Assembly (NCBI RefSeq): GCF_003115855.1
Contig: NZ_KZ819088.1
Location: 1 to 64,000, forward strand
Direction: 5' to 3'
Source: Brenneria corticis
GTDB taxonomy: Bacteria; Pseudomonadota; Gammaproteobacteria; Enterobacterales; Enterobacteriaceae
Length of the DNA: 64,000 nt
Part shown: in pieces, positions 1 through 8,687 of the stretch
Numbering within the stretch: position 1 is the first letter of the stretch
Layout of the letters: every line of letters starts with the position of its first letter
The notes under the pieces: model-generated
The model's input: only the letters and a program-made list of their open reading frames with translations
What the model was told of the DNA's origin: nothing
Database searches by the model: none
Position numbers and translations under genes: made by a program

Positions 1-119
1 TGACTGGCAACACGGTTACTCAGTCGCCGCAGCCCTGAGAACCCTGGCTATCGGCTGAAATTATGCCGCTGTGCGGTACCTTCGGAACCGGCGTTCTCCT
101 GTCGAACCGCCAGTGACGC

Positions 120-200
120 GGAATACTCGCCCCATCCCTGGGGCTCGCCCTGCGGGCCAGCACAAGTGCTGTTCAAAAACGCTCCCGGCGTTTTTGTCCG
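120..200. repeat. Run of three short hairpins in non-coding DNA
   Basis: The first 395 bases hold no convincing gene. Within them three perfect inverted repeats follow one another: GCCC/GGGC near 147-157, CAGCAC-AA-GTGCTG at 158-171, and CAAAAACGC-TCCCG-GCGTTTTTG at 174-196. The stretch resembles, from memory, a dispersed non-coding element found in soft-rot genomes; that family assignment is not proven here. The open frames across it are low-complexity and have no ribosome binding site, so I treat them as chance. Confidence 0.45.
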
Positions 201-335
201 GCGCGGCACTGGCTTTCGCGGCGTCCCTGCCGCTCATTCGGGAGACCGCCGATTCCTCAGCATAATTTCTTACGCCGACCAAAAGCAAAAAACCAGGAAT
301 GAGTCAGAGACAGTGCCAGTGGGTGGTGGTTTACT

Positions 336-357
336 CCCTCCCCTGCGAAGGGGAGGG
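336..357. repeat. CCTCCCC-type palindrome downstream of letB
   Basis: Perfect 9-bp inverted repeat CCCTCCCCT-GCGA-AGGGGAGGG lying 39 bases beyond the letB stop codon. No T-run follows on the letB strand, so it is a poor rho-independent terminator by itself. Close relatives of this palindrome sit after prc (7951-7968) and between pepT and roxA (16821-16856), which makes it a member of a small repeat family placed at ends of transcription units. Confidence 0.55.
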
Positions 358-395
358 CTGGGGTGGGGTAAGTTATCCGCGGTCTCTGTGCATGC

Positions 396-3020
396 TCAGT
401 TGGCGGGGATCGCCGTGCCCCATTGCCGCCACTCTTTCGGCTCTTCGTTATGCAACAGGAAGTGTTTCCCTTCCTGCGCCCGCGGGGAGAGCGGGGTGGC
501 GGCCGGGGTGGCGAAGGCGATGCCGCCGCGGATAAACTGCTGGAAGGTGCCGCTTTTTATCACCCCGCCGGTAAGGCCGAACTCCAGGTTATAGCCGGAC
601 GCCAGCCAGAATACCGAGTTGTTCCTCACCAGATGCTGGTAGCGTTTACTGATGCGCAGGGCGACGGAGATGCGGTCGGACAGGACGCCCAGCGACAGCC
701 CGGTCACGGTGCCCACTTCAATTCCCCGGAACAGCACCGGCGTACCCACCTGTAACGTACCCGCTTCCGGCGCGTCCACGCTGATGTTTAATCCATCCTG
801 ATAACGGGAGTCCGAAATGGAGGCCTGCTGCAGCTCAAAACTGCGGGTTACCCCGCCGCCGCCGGGCTCGACATTGATATAGGGCTGGAACAGGGTTTCC
901 AGATGATTGACCCCCGCCGCCGAAATCTCCGGCGTCACCACCGAAAAGCGCGTTCCGGCGCGGGCGAAGCCGCTTACGTATTCGGGATAAAGCACCGCCT
1001 GCACCAACACTTCGTTGCGCCGCTCCGCCAGCTTCAGCGATTCAAGCTGGCCGATATCGATTCCCAGATAGCGGATCGGCATGCCGGGCGCCAGTTTGCC
1101 GGCATCGAAGGTTCGCAGGGTAATGCGGCTGCCGACGGCGCGCGCCGCGGTTTCCGTGCCGTAAAGCACCCGCCTGCCGCCTTTGATTTCCGGCGCGCCC
1201 GCCAGATTGTCAAAGCTGATGGCGCCTCTGAGGGCGCGGTTTAGCGGCGATGCCTGTACGGTCAGCCCGGAGGTGTTCAACTGGATGCGGGCGCCGCCTT
1301 CGGCCCAGAAGACGCTGTTATCCGTCAGCAATTTGCGGTGTTCCGGGCGAATGTAGACGTCCACCTCAAAATAATCCGCTTTCGGCCGCACGTGCATGAT
1401 TTCACCGACCTGAAACTTGCGGTACAGCACGATGGAGCCGTCCTGGATATCGGGCAGACTATCGGTCACCAGCGTCAATGTCGGAGAGGGAGCGGCGCCG
1501 CGAACGCCTTCCTGCGCCTTTTCGAGATCGCTGTAGAGCGGATAACGTTGCAGCACCTCGCCTTTGCCGCCGGGCAACACCTGGACGCCGCCGCTGATCC
1601 ACTCCTGCGCGCTGGCCCCCTGCATCTGAATGCCGTCCAGCCCCAGTTTGACGCTCAGGCGGCTGTTGGCGACGAATTTGCTGTCGCGATGCAGCAACTG
1701 CCGGTACTGCGGCTCTATCGCCAGCACAAAGCCGACGCCTTTTTCGTCCAGCGTGCGCTTGACCACCTGACCGATCTGCACGCCGTGCAGCAGCACCGGC
1801 TGTCCGCTATCTATACCGTAGCTTTGCGCGGCGGTAAGCTGGATCGACAGGGCGCCGGGCTGTTGCGGGCCGCCGTCCGTCACGGTGAAGTGCTGGCGCG
1901 GCTCGCCCTCGCCGGGGATCAGCGTCAGCGTCGGGCCGCTGAGCAGGCGGGGAATATTCAGATCGCTGAACGACAAGCGCGGTTTGCTCAGCTCGATACG
2001 CGTCCCTTCACGCATTAACGCGATCACCGCCGGGTCGATAATCAGCTCGCCTTTGACTTTATCGCCGTCGGGGATAAGGGTTATCTTCTCCAGCGTTCCC
2101 ACTTCCAGCCCCTGATACATCAGCGGCGTACTGCCCGCCGTCAGATTATCGCCGGACGGCAGGTCGAGCGTGATCACCACCCCGCGCTGGCTTTGCGCCA
2201 GACTGGGGTAGAGACGATAGGATTGCTCCGCGCCGGCCTTTTCGCCGTCGTCGGGAGAGTCAAACGCCACGGCGCCGTTGACCAGCGCCGCCAGATTTTC
2301 CATTTCGACCTTGGCGCCGCTGAAGCCGACGTTGGCGTTGAGGCCGGAGACGTTCCAGAAACGGCTGTTCTGCTTGACCAGATGGGTAAAGCGCCGTTCG
2401 ATCAGCACGTCGATCATCACGCCATGGTGGTTCGGCGAGACGGTGTAGTCGTAGATTTTACCGACCGGGAGTTTGCGGTAATAGACCAGCGAGCCGTTAC
2501 TGAGCGAGCCTAAATCATCGGCGTGCAGATGGATCAGCAGCTCGCCGGTATTGACGCGGTATTTGGGCTGGGTATCCAGCGCGGAAAAATGGTCCTGCGG
2601 TTCGCCTTCGCCGGGCATCATACCGATATAGTTGCCGCCCACCAGCGCGTCCAGGCCGGAAACGCCGGCCAGCGACGCTTTCGGGGTGACCAGCCAGAAC
2701 TGGGTGCCGCTGCGCAACGCCTCTTTCATATCGTTTTTTATACTGGCTTCCACCTGGATGGTGCGTAAATCGTCGCTGAGCTTAATGTCCTGTACGGTGC
2801 CGACCTCAACCCCCTGGTAGCGCACCGGCGTGCGGCCGGCGACGATGCCGTCGGCGGAGACGAAATCGATGGTGACGGTGGTGCCGCGCTCCTGTTGATT
2901 GGTGTACACCAGCCAGCCGGCGATCAGCAGGGCGATCAGCGGCAGCAGCCAAAACGGCGACAGGCGGCGTTTGTTTTTCACCGTGGCCGCGGTTGGTGTC
3001 TCAGGTGTTTTGTCTTGCAT
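396..3020 (-). CDS. letB: LetB (YebT), seven-MCE-domain lipid transport tunnel
   Basis: Intermembrane phospholipid transport protein of 874 residues, the size of E. coli LetB/YebT (877). One N-terminal membrane segment (about residues 18-37, after the basic KNKRR) anchors it in the inner membrane. The rest is a tandem series of MCE modules with recurring 'G-x-P-V-R/L-Y-x-G-x-x-V-G' signatures (for example TPVRYQGVEVG near residue 64 and TPVLFRGIEVG near 765). In E. coli the seven MCE rings stack into a periplasm-spanning tube for lipids. The start lies inside the last 20 bases of letA, so the two are translationally coupled. Function is taken from the family; domain count follows from length and repeats. 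Confidence 0.95.
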   Translation of the reverse strand: MQDKTPETPTAATVKNKRRLSPFWLLPLIALLIAGWLVYTNQQERGTTVTIDFVSADGIVAGRTPVRYQGVEVGTVQDIKLSDDLRTIQVEASIKNDMKEALRSGTQFWLVTPKASLAGVSGLDALVGGNYIGMMPGEGEPQDHFSALDTQPKYRVNTGELLIHLHADDLGSLSNGSLVYYRKLPVGKIYDYTVSPNHHGVMIDVLIERRFTHLVKQNSRFWNVSGLNANVGFSGAKVEMENLAALVNGAVAFDSPDDGEKAGAEQSYRLYPSLAQSQRGVVITLDLPSGDNLTAGSTPLMYQGLEVGTLEKITLIPDGDKVKGELIIDPAVIALMREGTRIELSKPRLSFSDLNIPRLLSGPTLTLIPGEGEPRQHFTVTDGGPQQPGALSIQLTAAQSYGIDSGQPVLLHGVQIGQVVKRTLDEKGVGFVLAIEPQYRQLLHRDSKFVANSRLSVKLGLDGIQMQGASAQEWISGGVQVLPGGKGEVLQRYPLYSDLEKAQEGVRGAAPSPTLTLVTDSLPDIQDGSIVLYRKFQVGEIMHVRPKADYFEVDVYIRPEHRKLLTDNSVFWAEGGARIQLNTSGLTVQASPLNRALRGAISFDNLAGAPEIKGGRRVLYGTETAARAVGSRITLRTFDAGKLAPGMPIRYLGIDIGQLESLKLAERRNEVLVQAVLYPEYVSGFARAGTRFSVVTPEISAAGVNHLETLFQPYINVEPGGGGVTRSFELQQASISDSRYQDGLNISVDAPEAGTLQVGTPVLFRGIEVGTVTGLSLGVLSDRISVALRISKRYQHLVRNNSVFWLASGYNLEFGLTGGVIKSGTFQQFIRGGIAFATPAATPLSPRAQEGKHFLLHNEEPKEWRQWGTAIPAN

Positions 3021-4287
3021 CGTTATCCCACATCAGTCGGCTATCCAGCCATTCAACGGCCAGAATCGTTAGAATCACCGCGGCGCCGAAATAGAACGCC
3101 GCGGGCCCCATGGTAAAAGCGAGTAATTGATCGCGGTTGACCAGCGACATCGTCAGCGCAATGACGAACAGGTCCAGCATCGACCAACGGCCGATCCAGC
3201 GCATCATGCGCAGCATCTTCATCCGGGCGGGAAGGCCGTCCTCAATGCGCAGATGAATACTTAACAGCAATCCGCACAGCACAATAACTTTGGTAAAAGG
3301 CACCAGGATGCTGGCGATAAACACCACCAGAGCCACCGGAATATTGCCCGACGCCAACGACAGAATACCGGAAAAAATAGTGTCTTCGGTACGCACGCCG
3401 TTGACATAAATAATGGAGATCGGCAGCAGGTTGGCCGGCAGCAGGAATACCACCGAGGCGATCAGCGCCGCCCAGGATTTTTGCAGGCTGTGTCTGCGCC
3501 GCAGGCGTAGCGGAACGTGGCAGCGCGGGCAGCGTCCCCGGTTATCTGGCGCGCTGGTAAAATGGCAGGCGAGGCATATCCGGTAACGTTGCGGCGAGAT
3601 AATCGGCCGCAGACGGGGATAAAACCGCTGCCATAGCTGATCGGTATTCAGGTGGATGATGGTCAGTACGCTCAGCGTCATTAACACCAGATAGGCGATC
3701 AGACCGCCGCCGGGCTGCACGTCGGCGAACTCCCGCACCTTGATGGCGGCCACCGCCATGCCGACCAGATAAATATCCAGCATCATCCACTCTTTCAGCT
3801 TGCCCAGCATTAACAGAATCGGGCGCAGATTCATGCCGATGCGCGGCGCAAAAAACAGATACAGCAGCGAAAACACCAGCGTCAGCGGCGCGCCGACGGT
3901 GCAGAAAGCCACCATGCTGGCGGTTATCGGATGTCCCTGGCGCGTCATTTGCCAGATGCCTTCAAACAGGCTGGCGTTAATGGAGACGCCCAGCAGGCGA
4001 ATACTGATTAACGGTTCGGTATAAGCGAACGGCATCAGCACCAGCATGGCGACGGCCATGGCCGCCAGCCGGGAGATGGACCAGTCGCGCCCGGAGCTGA
4101 CCCTGGCGTTGCAGCGCGGGCAGTTCGCCGTCTGATTACGTTTAACGGTCGGCAACGTAAAAAAGGCATCGCACTCGGGACAGCGGTGATAACGCACCGC
4201 TTTCCCGACGGGCATGCCGGCGCCGTCGGCGTAGGGCGGCCTGGCCGACGGGAAGGGCGCAGGGCTCGTTATGCTAACTATTTTCAT
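3001..4287 (-). CDS. letA: LetA (YebS), PqiA-family membrane partner of LetB
   Basis: Integral membrane protein of 428 residues (E. coli YebS 427) of the PqiA family. It carries two zinc-ribbon-like cysteine pairs in cytoplasmic regions: CPEC...CPRC near residues 36-59 and CLAC...CPRC in the middle, each preceding a block of hydrophobic segments. It is thought to load or unload lipids for the LetB tunnel. It is transcribed before letB and overlaps it by 20 bases. The chosen ATG is preceded by AGGGAAT. It is divergent from msrC, as in E. coli, where yebS-yebT also neighbours msrC, proQ and prc. Confidence 0.94.
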   Translation of the reverse strand: MKIVSITSPAPFPSARPPYADGAGMPVGKAVRYHRCPECDAFFTLPTVKRNQTANCPRCNARVSSGRDWSISRLAAMAVAMLVLMPFAYTEPLISIRLLGVSINASLFEGIWQMTRQGHPITASMVAFCTVGAPLTLVFSLLYLFFAPRIGMNLRPILLMLGKLKEWMMLDIYLVGMAVAAIKVREFADVQPGGGLIAYLVLMTLSVLTIIHLNTDQLWQRFYPRLRPIISPQRYRICLACHFTSAPDNRGRCPRCHVPLRLRRRHSLQKSWAALIASVVFLLPANLLPISIIYVNGVRTEDTIFSGILSLASGNIPVALVVFIASILVPFTKVIVLCGLLLSIHLRIEDGLPARMKMLRMMRWIGRWSMLDLFVIALTMSLVNRDQLLAFTMGPAAFYFGAAVILTILAVEWLDSRLMWDNDARQNT

Positions 4288-4569
4288 ATTCCCTGCTGTC
4301 GGATTGACTCGCCTTCAAGTATATCAGGTGCCGGACATTGTAGCCGAACCGAGGCGCGTAACGGGATGAGACGTCAGGCAAAACGGGACTACACTTGGTA
4401 AGCGACAGGATTAAAATGACAAATAGCACGATATGCGCGGTCCCGCTATTTAAAGAGAATGATTCTGCGCGCTAATGAAGAAATCTTGTGGCATGCTGTA
4501 GCGGGTCCTCATATATGGCTATTGCGGCGCATATGACTGGGTAGATTCAAAAAGATAGAATAGTATTTT

Positions 4570-5076
4570 ATGAGCAAACAACAATTTTATAGCGACCTGA
4601 TCGGCGATTTATCCGCGCTGATTGAGGGCGAAAATCGTTTTATCACCATCCTGGCGAACAGCAGTGCGTTATTGTTTGAGCGTTTGGCTGATGTTAACTG
4701 GGCCGGATTTTACCTGCTGGAACAGGACAGGCTGTTTCTGGGGCCGTTTCAGGGGCGGGTCGCCTGCGTGCGTATTCCGCTGGGCAAAGGCGTATGCGGC
4801 CGGGCGATGGCTGAAAACCGGATTCAACGCGTCGGCGACGTACATGCGTTTCCCGGCCATATTGCCTGTGATGCCGCCAGTAACGCCGAAATTGTACTGC
4901 CGTTGACGGTTAGCGGCCGTCCGATCGGCGTTTTAGATATTGATAGCACTGTTTATCAACGGTTTGACGCAGACGATGAGGAAGGGCTTAAGGCTGTGGT
5001 GACGGCGCTTTGTACGCAACTGGCAGAGAGCGATGTGCTGACTTTTATCAATTCTCCCTCGTTGAGGCAAGGATAA
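4570..5076 (+). CDS. msrC: MsrC, free methionine-(R)-sulfoxide reductase
   Basis: Single GAF-domain enzyme of 168 residues that reduces free L-methionine-(R)-sulfoxide in the cytosol, with electrons from thioredoxin in characterised homologues. The three family cysteines are present at residues 66, 76 and 100 in the contexts VACVRIP, GVCGRA and HIACDAAS, matching the catalytic and resolving cysteines of E. coli fRMsr. The sequence aligns along its whole length with E. coli YebR. It is followed by proQ after 84 bases. The upstream ORF-free stretch (4288-4569) separates it from divergent letA; I saw no clear operator there. Confidence 0.95.
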   Translation: MSKQQFYSDLIGDLSALIEGENRFITILANSSALLFERLADVNWAGFYLLEQDRLFLGPFQGRVACVRIPLGKGVCGRAMAENRIQRVGDVHAFPGHIACDAASNAEIVLPLTVSGRPIGVLDIDSTVYQRFDADDEEGLKAVVTALCTQLAESDVLTFINSPSLRQG

Positions 5077-5092
5077 CGTAGCATTTGCCGAT

Positions 5093-5112
5093 GGCGTCAT
5101 TATAATGACGCC
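5093..5112. other. 20-bp perfect palindrome between msrC and proQ
   Basis: GGCGTCAT-TATA-ATGACGCC reads the same on both strands. It contains a TATAAT hexamer (5101-5106) placed 55 bases before the proQ start, so it may combine a promoter -10 with a hairpin or an operator. No T-run follows the hairpin, so termination of msrC is not obvious. Confidence 0.5.
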
Positions 5113-5160
5113 TGTTCATGCCTGCGCCGGTTGGCAAACCCGTTGTAATCAGGAAATTTC

Positions 5161-5892
5161 ATGGAAAATCAACCTAAGTTGAACAGTAGCAAAGAAGTCA
5201 TTGCCCTTTTGGCAGAGCGGTTCCCGCTTTGTTTCACCGCCGAAGGTGAAACACGTCCGTTAAAGATCGGTATTTTTCAAGATCTTGTTGAGCGCGTATC
5301 CGAAACGGATAACCTTAGCAAAACGCAATTGCGTTCCGCATTGAGGCTCTACACCTCTAGCTGGCGTTATCTGTACAGTGTGAAACTGGGCGTGCAGCGT
5401 GTGGATCTGGACGGCAATCCCTGCGGGGAGCTGGAACAGCAGCACGTCGACCATGCCCGTAAACAGCTGGAAGAAGCGAAAGCCAGGGTTCAGGCCCAGC
5501 GCGCCGAGCAGCAGGCGAAGAAACGCGAAGCCGGGGAAAAGGCCGAACCCGCGCGCGCTCGTCCGGCAAACGGCAAAAGTGCGCCGCGCCGCGAGCGTGA
5601 CGCCGCGAACGCCTCGCCGCGTAAACCTCGCCAGCCTGCTTCCCGCCAGTCGCCGTCCTCTACTCAGCAACCCGCCAGCGCGCCGTCCCGTCAGGCTAAG
5701 CCTGCCGGCAACGAGCCTCAGCGGGTTGCGGTTACGGACGTCACCAAACTGCAAATCGGTCAGGAAATCAAAGTCAGAGCTGGCAGAGACGCCATGGATG
5801 CCACTGTGCTTGAGATTGCCAAAGGCGAAGTCAGGGTTCAGCTGGCTTCGGGAATGGCGATGATTGTACGCGCAGAACATTTGCAGTTCTGA
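5161..5892 (+). CDS. proQ: ProQ, FinO-domain RNA chaperone
   Basis: RNA-binding protein of 243 residues. Residues about 1-120 form the FinO/ProQ domain, which binds 3' ends and stem-loops of sRNAs and mRNAs. Residues about 125-185 are a low-complexity linker rich in Arg, Pro, Ala and Ser. The last about 50 residues form the Tudor/KOW-like C-terminal domain (KLQIGQEIKVRAGRDAMDA onward). This architecture is the same as E. coli ProQ (232). It lies directly upstream of prc with only 19 bases between, suggesting cotranscription as in E. coli. The linker is longer than in E. coli, which is the usual place for variation. Confidence 0.96.
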   Translation: MENQPKLNSSKEVIALLAERFPLCFTAEGETRPLKIGIFQDLVERVSETDNLSKTQLRSALRLYTSSWRYLYSVKLGVQRVDLDGNPCGELEQQHVDHARKQLEEAKARVQAQRAEQQAKKREAGEKAEPARARPANGKSAPRRERDAANASPRKPRQPASRQSPSSTQQPASAPSRQAKPAGNEPQRVAVTDVTKLQIGQEIKVRAGRDAMDATVLEIAKGEVRVQLASGMAMIVRAEHLQF

Positions 5893-5911
5893 TACGGAGG
5901 CCAACCTGGGC

Positions 5912-7927
5912 ATGAACAATTTAGCCAGAATGACCGTCATCGCAGGACTACTGCTGGCGGGCGCGAGTTTTGCCAATGAGAACATTACGCGTGTTGAACA
6001 GATTCCTCAGTTGCATCAGGAGCCTCAGCACGCCACGGTGAGCGACAGGGTCGCGTCGCGTTTCCTGCGCTCGCACTATCGCCAGTTTATGCTGGATGAG
6101 CAATTCTCCGAGAAGATCTTTACCCGCTACCTCAATATGCTGGACTACAGCCATAATGTGCTGCTGGCCTCCGACGTCGCGCAGTTTGCCGATAAGAAAA
6201 CGCAGCTGGGCGACGAACTGAAGTCCGGCAAGCTGGATCTTCCCTATGCGCTGTACAATCTGGCGCAGAAACGGCGTTTTGAGCGTTTTCAGTATGCGTT
6301 GTCGGTACTGGACAAGCCGGTGGATCTGACCGGCAACGACACCTTCGAGCTGGAGCGCGACAAGGCGCCATGGCCGCAAAATACCGGCGAGCTGAACCGC
6401 CTGTGGGATGCCAAAGTCAAATATGACTGGCTGACCCTGAAGCTGACCGGTAAAGAAGATAAAGACATCAAGGAAACGCTGACCAAGCGCTACCAGTTTG
6501 CCATTCGCCGTCTGGCGCAGAGCAACAGCGAAGATGTCTTCCAACTGATCATGAACGCCTTCGCGCGGGAAATCGATCCGCATACCAGCTATCTGTCGCC
6601 AAGAAATACCGAACAGTTCAACACCGAAATGAGCCTTTCGCTCGAAGGGATTGGCGCGGTATTGCAGATGGACGACGACTACACCGTGATTAACTCCATG
6701 GTGCCCGGCGGCCCGGCGGCGAAAAGCAAAAACATCACGGTGGGCGATCGCGTTGTCGGCGTCGGTCAGAATGGAAAACCGATGGTCGACGTCATCGGCT
6801 GGCGGCTGGATGACGTGGTGGCGCTGATTAAAGGACCGAAAGGCAGCAGGGTGCGGCTGGAGATTCTGCCGGCGGGCAAGGGCACCAAAACCCGTATCGT
6901 TACGCTGACGCGCGAGCGCATCCGTCTGGAAGACCGGGCGGTCAAGATGTCGGTGAAAAACGTCGGCCAGGCGAAAATCGGCGTGCTGGATATTCCGGGA
7001 TTCTACGTCGGACTGACGGATGACGTGAAAGTGCAACTGCAGAAGCTGGAAAAACAGCATGTCAGCGGCGTGGTCATCGACCTGCGCAGTAACGGCGGCG
7101 GCGCGCTGACCGAGGCGGTAGGGCTGTCCGGCCTGTTTATCCCCAGCGGACCTGTGGTGCAGATCCGCGATAATAACGGCAAAATCCGCGAAGACAGCGA
7201 CACTGACGGCACCCTGTACTACAAAGGACCGCTGGTGGTGCTGGTAGACCGTTTCAGCGCCTCGGCGTCGGAAATCTTTGCCGCGGCGATGCAGGATTAC
7301 GGTCGGGCGCTGATTGTGGGCGAGCCCACCTTCGGTAAAGGCACCGTACAGCAGTACCGCTCCCTGAATCGTATTTACGACCAGATGCTGCGCCCCGACT
7401 GGCCGGCGTTGGGTTCCGTTCAGTACACCATCCAGAAGTTTTATCGCATCAACGGCGGCAGCACCCAGATGAAAGGGGTAACGCCTGATGTGATGATGCC
7501 GACCGGAACCGAAACGGTGGACACCGGCGAGAAATTCGAGGACAACGCGCTGCCGTGGGATAGCATTAAAGCGGCCAGCTACACCAAAAGCGGCGACCTG
7601 AAGCCGTTTATCGCCACGCTGAATGAGCTTCATCAGCAGCGCATCGCCAAGGATCCGGAGTTTCAATATATCGCCCAGGATATCGCGCGTTATAACGCGA
7701 TGAAAGATAAGCGCAATATAGTGTCGCTCAATCTTGCCCAGCGTGAGAAAGAGAACGACGACGACGAAGCGATGCGTCTGAACCGGATTAACGATCGGCT
7801 GACCAGAGAAGGCAAGAAGCCGCTGAAGTCGCTGGAAGATTTGCCGAAAGACTATCAGGGTCCCGATCCCTATCTGGACGAAACGGTGCATATTGCCCAG
7901 GATCTGGCGCAGCAGGAAAAACGCTAA
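5912..7927 (+). CDS. prc: Prc (Tsp), tail-specific periplasmic protease
   Basis: Periplasmic C-terminal processing serine protease of 671 residues (E. coli 682). The open frame extends upstream, but ATG 5912 is chosen because GGAGG lies at 5896-5900 and it opens a signal peptide (residues 1 to about 20, ending ASFA). A PDZ domain occupies about residues 235-325. The catalytic Ser-Lys dyad aligns as Ser451 (SASASE) and Lys476 (TFGKGTVQQ), equal to Ser452/Lys477 of E. coli. It degrades proteins with non-polar C-termini and trims FtsI and peptidoglycan hydrolases in E. coli. The C-terminal tail is shorter than in E. coli. Confidence 0.97.
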   Translation: MNNLARMTVIAGLLLAGASFANENITRVEQIPQLHQEPQHATVSDRVASRFLRSHYRQFMLDEQFSEKIFTRYLNMLDYSHNVLLASDVAQFADKKTQLGDELKSGKLDLPYALYNLAQKRRFERFQYALSVLDKPVDLTGNDTFELERDKAPWPQNTGELNRLWDAKVKYDWLTLKLTGKEDKDIKETLTKRYQFAIRRLAQSNSEDVFQLIMNAFAREIDPHTSYLSPRNTEQFNTEMSLSLEGIGAVLQMDDDYTVINSMVPGGPAAKSKNITVGDRVVGVGQNGKPMVDVIGWRLDDVVALIKGPKGSRVRLEILPAGKGTKTRIVTLTRERIRLEDRAVKMSVKNVGQAKIGVLDIPGFYVGLTDDVKVQLQKLEKQHVSGVVIDLRSNGGGALTEAVGLSGLFIPSGPVVQIRDNNGKIREDSDTDGTLYYKGPLVVLVDRFSASASEIFAAAMQDYGRALIVGEPTFGKGTVQQYRSLNRIYDQMLRPDWPALGSVQYTIQKFYRINGGSTQMKGVTPDVMMPTGTETVDTGEKFEDNALPWDSIKAASYTKSGDLKPFIATLNELHQQRIAKDPEFQYIAQDIARYNAMKDKRNIVSLNLAQREKENDDDEAMRLNRINDRLTREGKKPLKSLEDLPKDYQGPDPYLDETVHIAQDLAQQEKR

Positions 7928-7950
7928 CCTGGTTCCGATCCCACTCCGAC

Positions 7951-7968
7951 CTCCCCTTCCCAGGGGAG
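7951..7968. repeat. CCTCCCC-type palindrome downstream of prc
   Basis: CTCCCCT-TCCC-AGGGGAG, a 7-bp perfect stem 23 bases after the prc stop. It is a second member of the palindrome family also seen at 336-357 and 16821-16856. It sits just before the true terminator of prc. Confidence 0.5.
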
Positions 7969-7988
7969 ATCGCAAATCCCGCGATAAG

Positions 7989-8022
7989 ATGGCCCGTCCC
8001 TGGAGGATGGGCCATTTTTTTT
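7989..8022 (+). terminator. Rho-independent terminator of proQ-prc
   Basis: Stem ATGGCCC/GGGCCAT (7989-7995 with 8008-8014) followed by an eight-T run. It separates prc from the feo operon. Confidence 0.8.
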
Positions 8023-8029
8023 ACTTTGC

Positions 8030-8077
8030 TTGATATGAGTCAAGAGCGCATAACGGGTCGGGAATATGATTGAAAAT
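8030..8077 (+). promoter_or_regulatory. FNR-type site and promoter for the feo operon
   Basis: TTGAT-ATGA-GTCAA at 8030-8043 differs by one base from the FNR consensus TTGAT-N4-ATCAA. A TATGAT hexamer at 8065-8070 would place the transcription start near 8077, so the site centre is about -40.5, the class II activator position. Anaerobic FNR activation of feo is known in E. coli; here it is inferred from sequence and geometry. I could not find a good Fur box. Confidence 0.55.
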
Positions 8078-8171
8078 AGTAATGAGTCATATTCATCCTC
8101 AGTGCCGGATGACGATATTAAATATAATTATTTGATTTTAATTTTGTTTTATAGAAGCAAAGGAAATAAAC

Positions 8172-8417
8172 ATGGCGTTACTACTGCAAACATTACTGGA
8201 TATTCCGCTTAACGCCAACGCCGTGGTGGCGCGTATTCGGCTGAGCGGGGAAAGCCAGCAGCGCTTAAGCGAGTTGGGCATCCGCGTGGGCGGTAATGTG
8301 CGCGTTATTCAGCGGGACGAAAATCAGCCGCTGATGCTGGCCGCCGGCGACGGGCGTATCGCCATTAACTGGGATATGGGAAAACAGGTGTGGGTTTCCC
8401 CACAGCAGGCGCACTAA
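8172..8417 (+). CDS. FeoA-domain protein, extra first copy
   Basis: Small cytosolic protein of 81 residues with the SH3-like FeoA fold: SQQRLSELGIRVGGNVRVIQ and the ending AINWDMGKQVWV follow the family pattern of LGI-x-x-G-x-x-V-x-V. It is the first gene of the feo cluster and ends 16 bases before the canonical feoA. E. coli has one feoA (75 residues); here two different FeoA-type proteins precede feoB. The two copies are clearly diverged, so this is not a recent duplication. Its partner is presumably FeoB, but a separate regulatory role is possible. The ATG is preceded by AAAGGAAATAAAC. Confidence 0.85.
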   Translation: MALLLQTLLDIPLNANAVVARIRLSGESQQRLSELGIRVGGNVRVIQRDENQPLMLAAGDGRIAINWDMGKQVWVSPQQAH

Positions 8418-8433
8418 CAGAAGGTGAGTGATG

Positions 8434-8661
8434 ATGTCTCTGGATCAATTAACGGTCGCGACCAAATGGCGCGTTATTGGCTTTCAAAAAGGTTCGCCCG
8501 ATTATCGCAAGCGCTTGCTGGCATTGGGCGTGACTCCCGGCGTGGAGTTCGCCGTATCGCGCATTGCCCCGTTGGGCGACCCGATCGAATTGCGCTTGCG
8601 CGGCGCGGCAATCAGCGTGCGTAAGGGCGAAGCGCAAATACTTATTCTCGAAAAATGCTGA
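8434..8661 (+). CDS. feoA: FeoA, ferrous iron transport protein A
   Basis: FeoA of 75 residues from this start. The open frame begins at GTG 8428, followed by ATG 8431 and ATG 8434. AAGGTG at 8421-8426 gives the best spacing (7) to 8434, and MSLDQL then aligns with the E. coli N-terminus. Motifs YRKRLLALGVTPG and RIAPLGDPIELRLRG match E. coli FeoA closely, which marks this copy rather than the upstream one as the orthologue. FeoA is a small cytosolic SH3-like protein that interacts with FeoB and is needed for full Fe(II) uptake. It ends 26 bases before feoB. Confidence 0.92.
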   Translation: MSLDQLTVATKWRVIGFQKGSPDYRKRLLALGVTPGVEFAVSRIAPLGDPIELRLRGAAISVRKGEAQILILEKC

Positions 8662-8687
8662 ATCAATAAAATCAGGTAGGAAAACTT

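Noticed and set aside
5948..7975. 675-codon open frame opposite prc
   Set aside because: It is the shadow of a GC-rich coding strand; prc is unmistakable on the other strand and the antisense product has no family features or ribosome site.
8044..8171. Fur box upstream of the feo operon
   Set aside because: The best windows match the 19-base consensus in only about 10 positions, which is near chance in AT-rich DNA.
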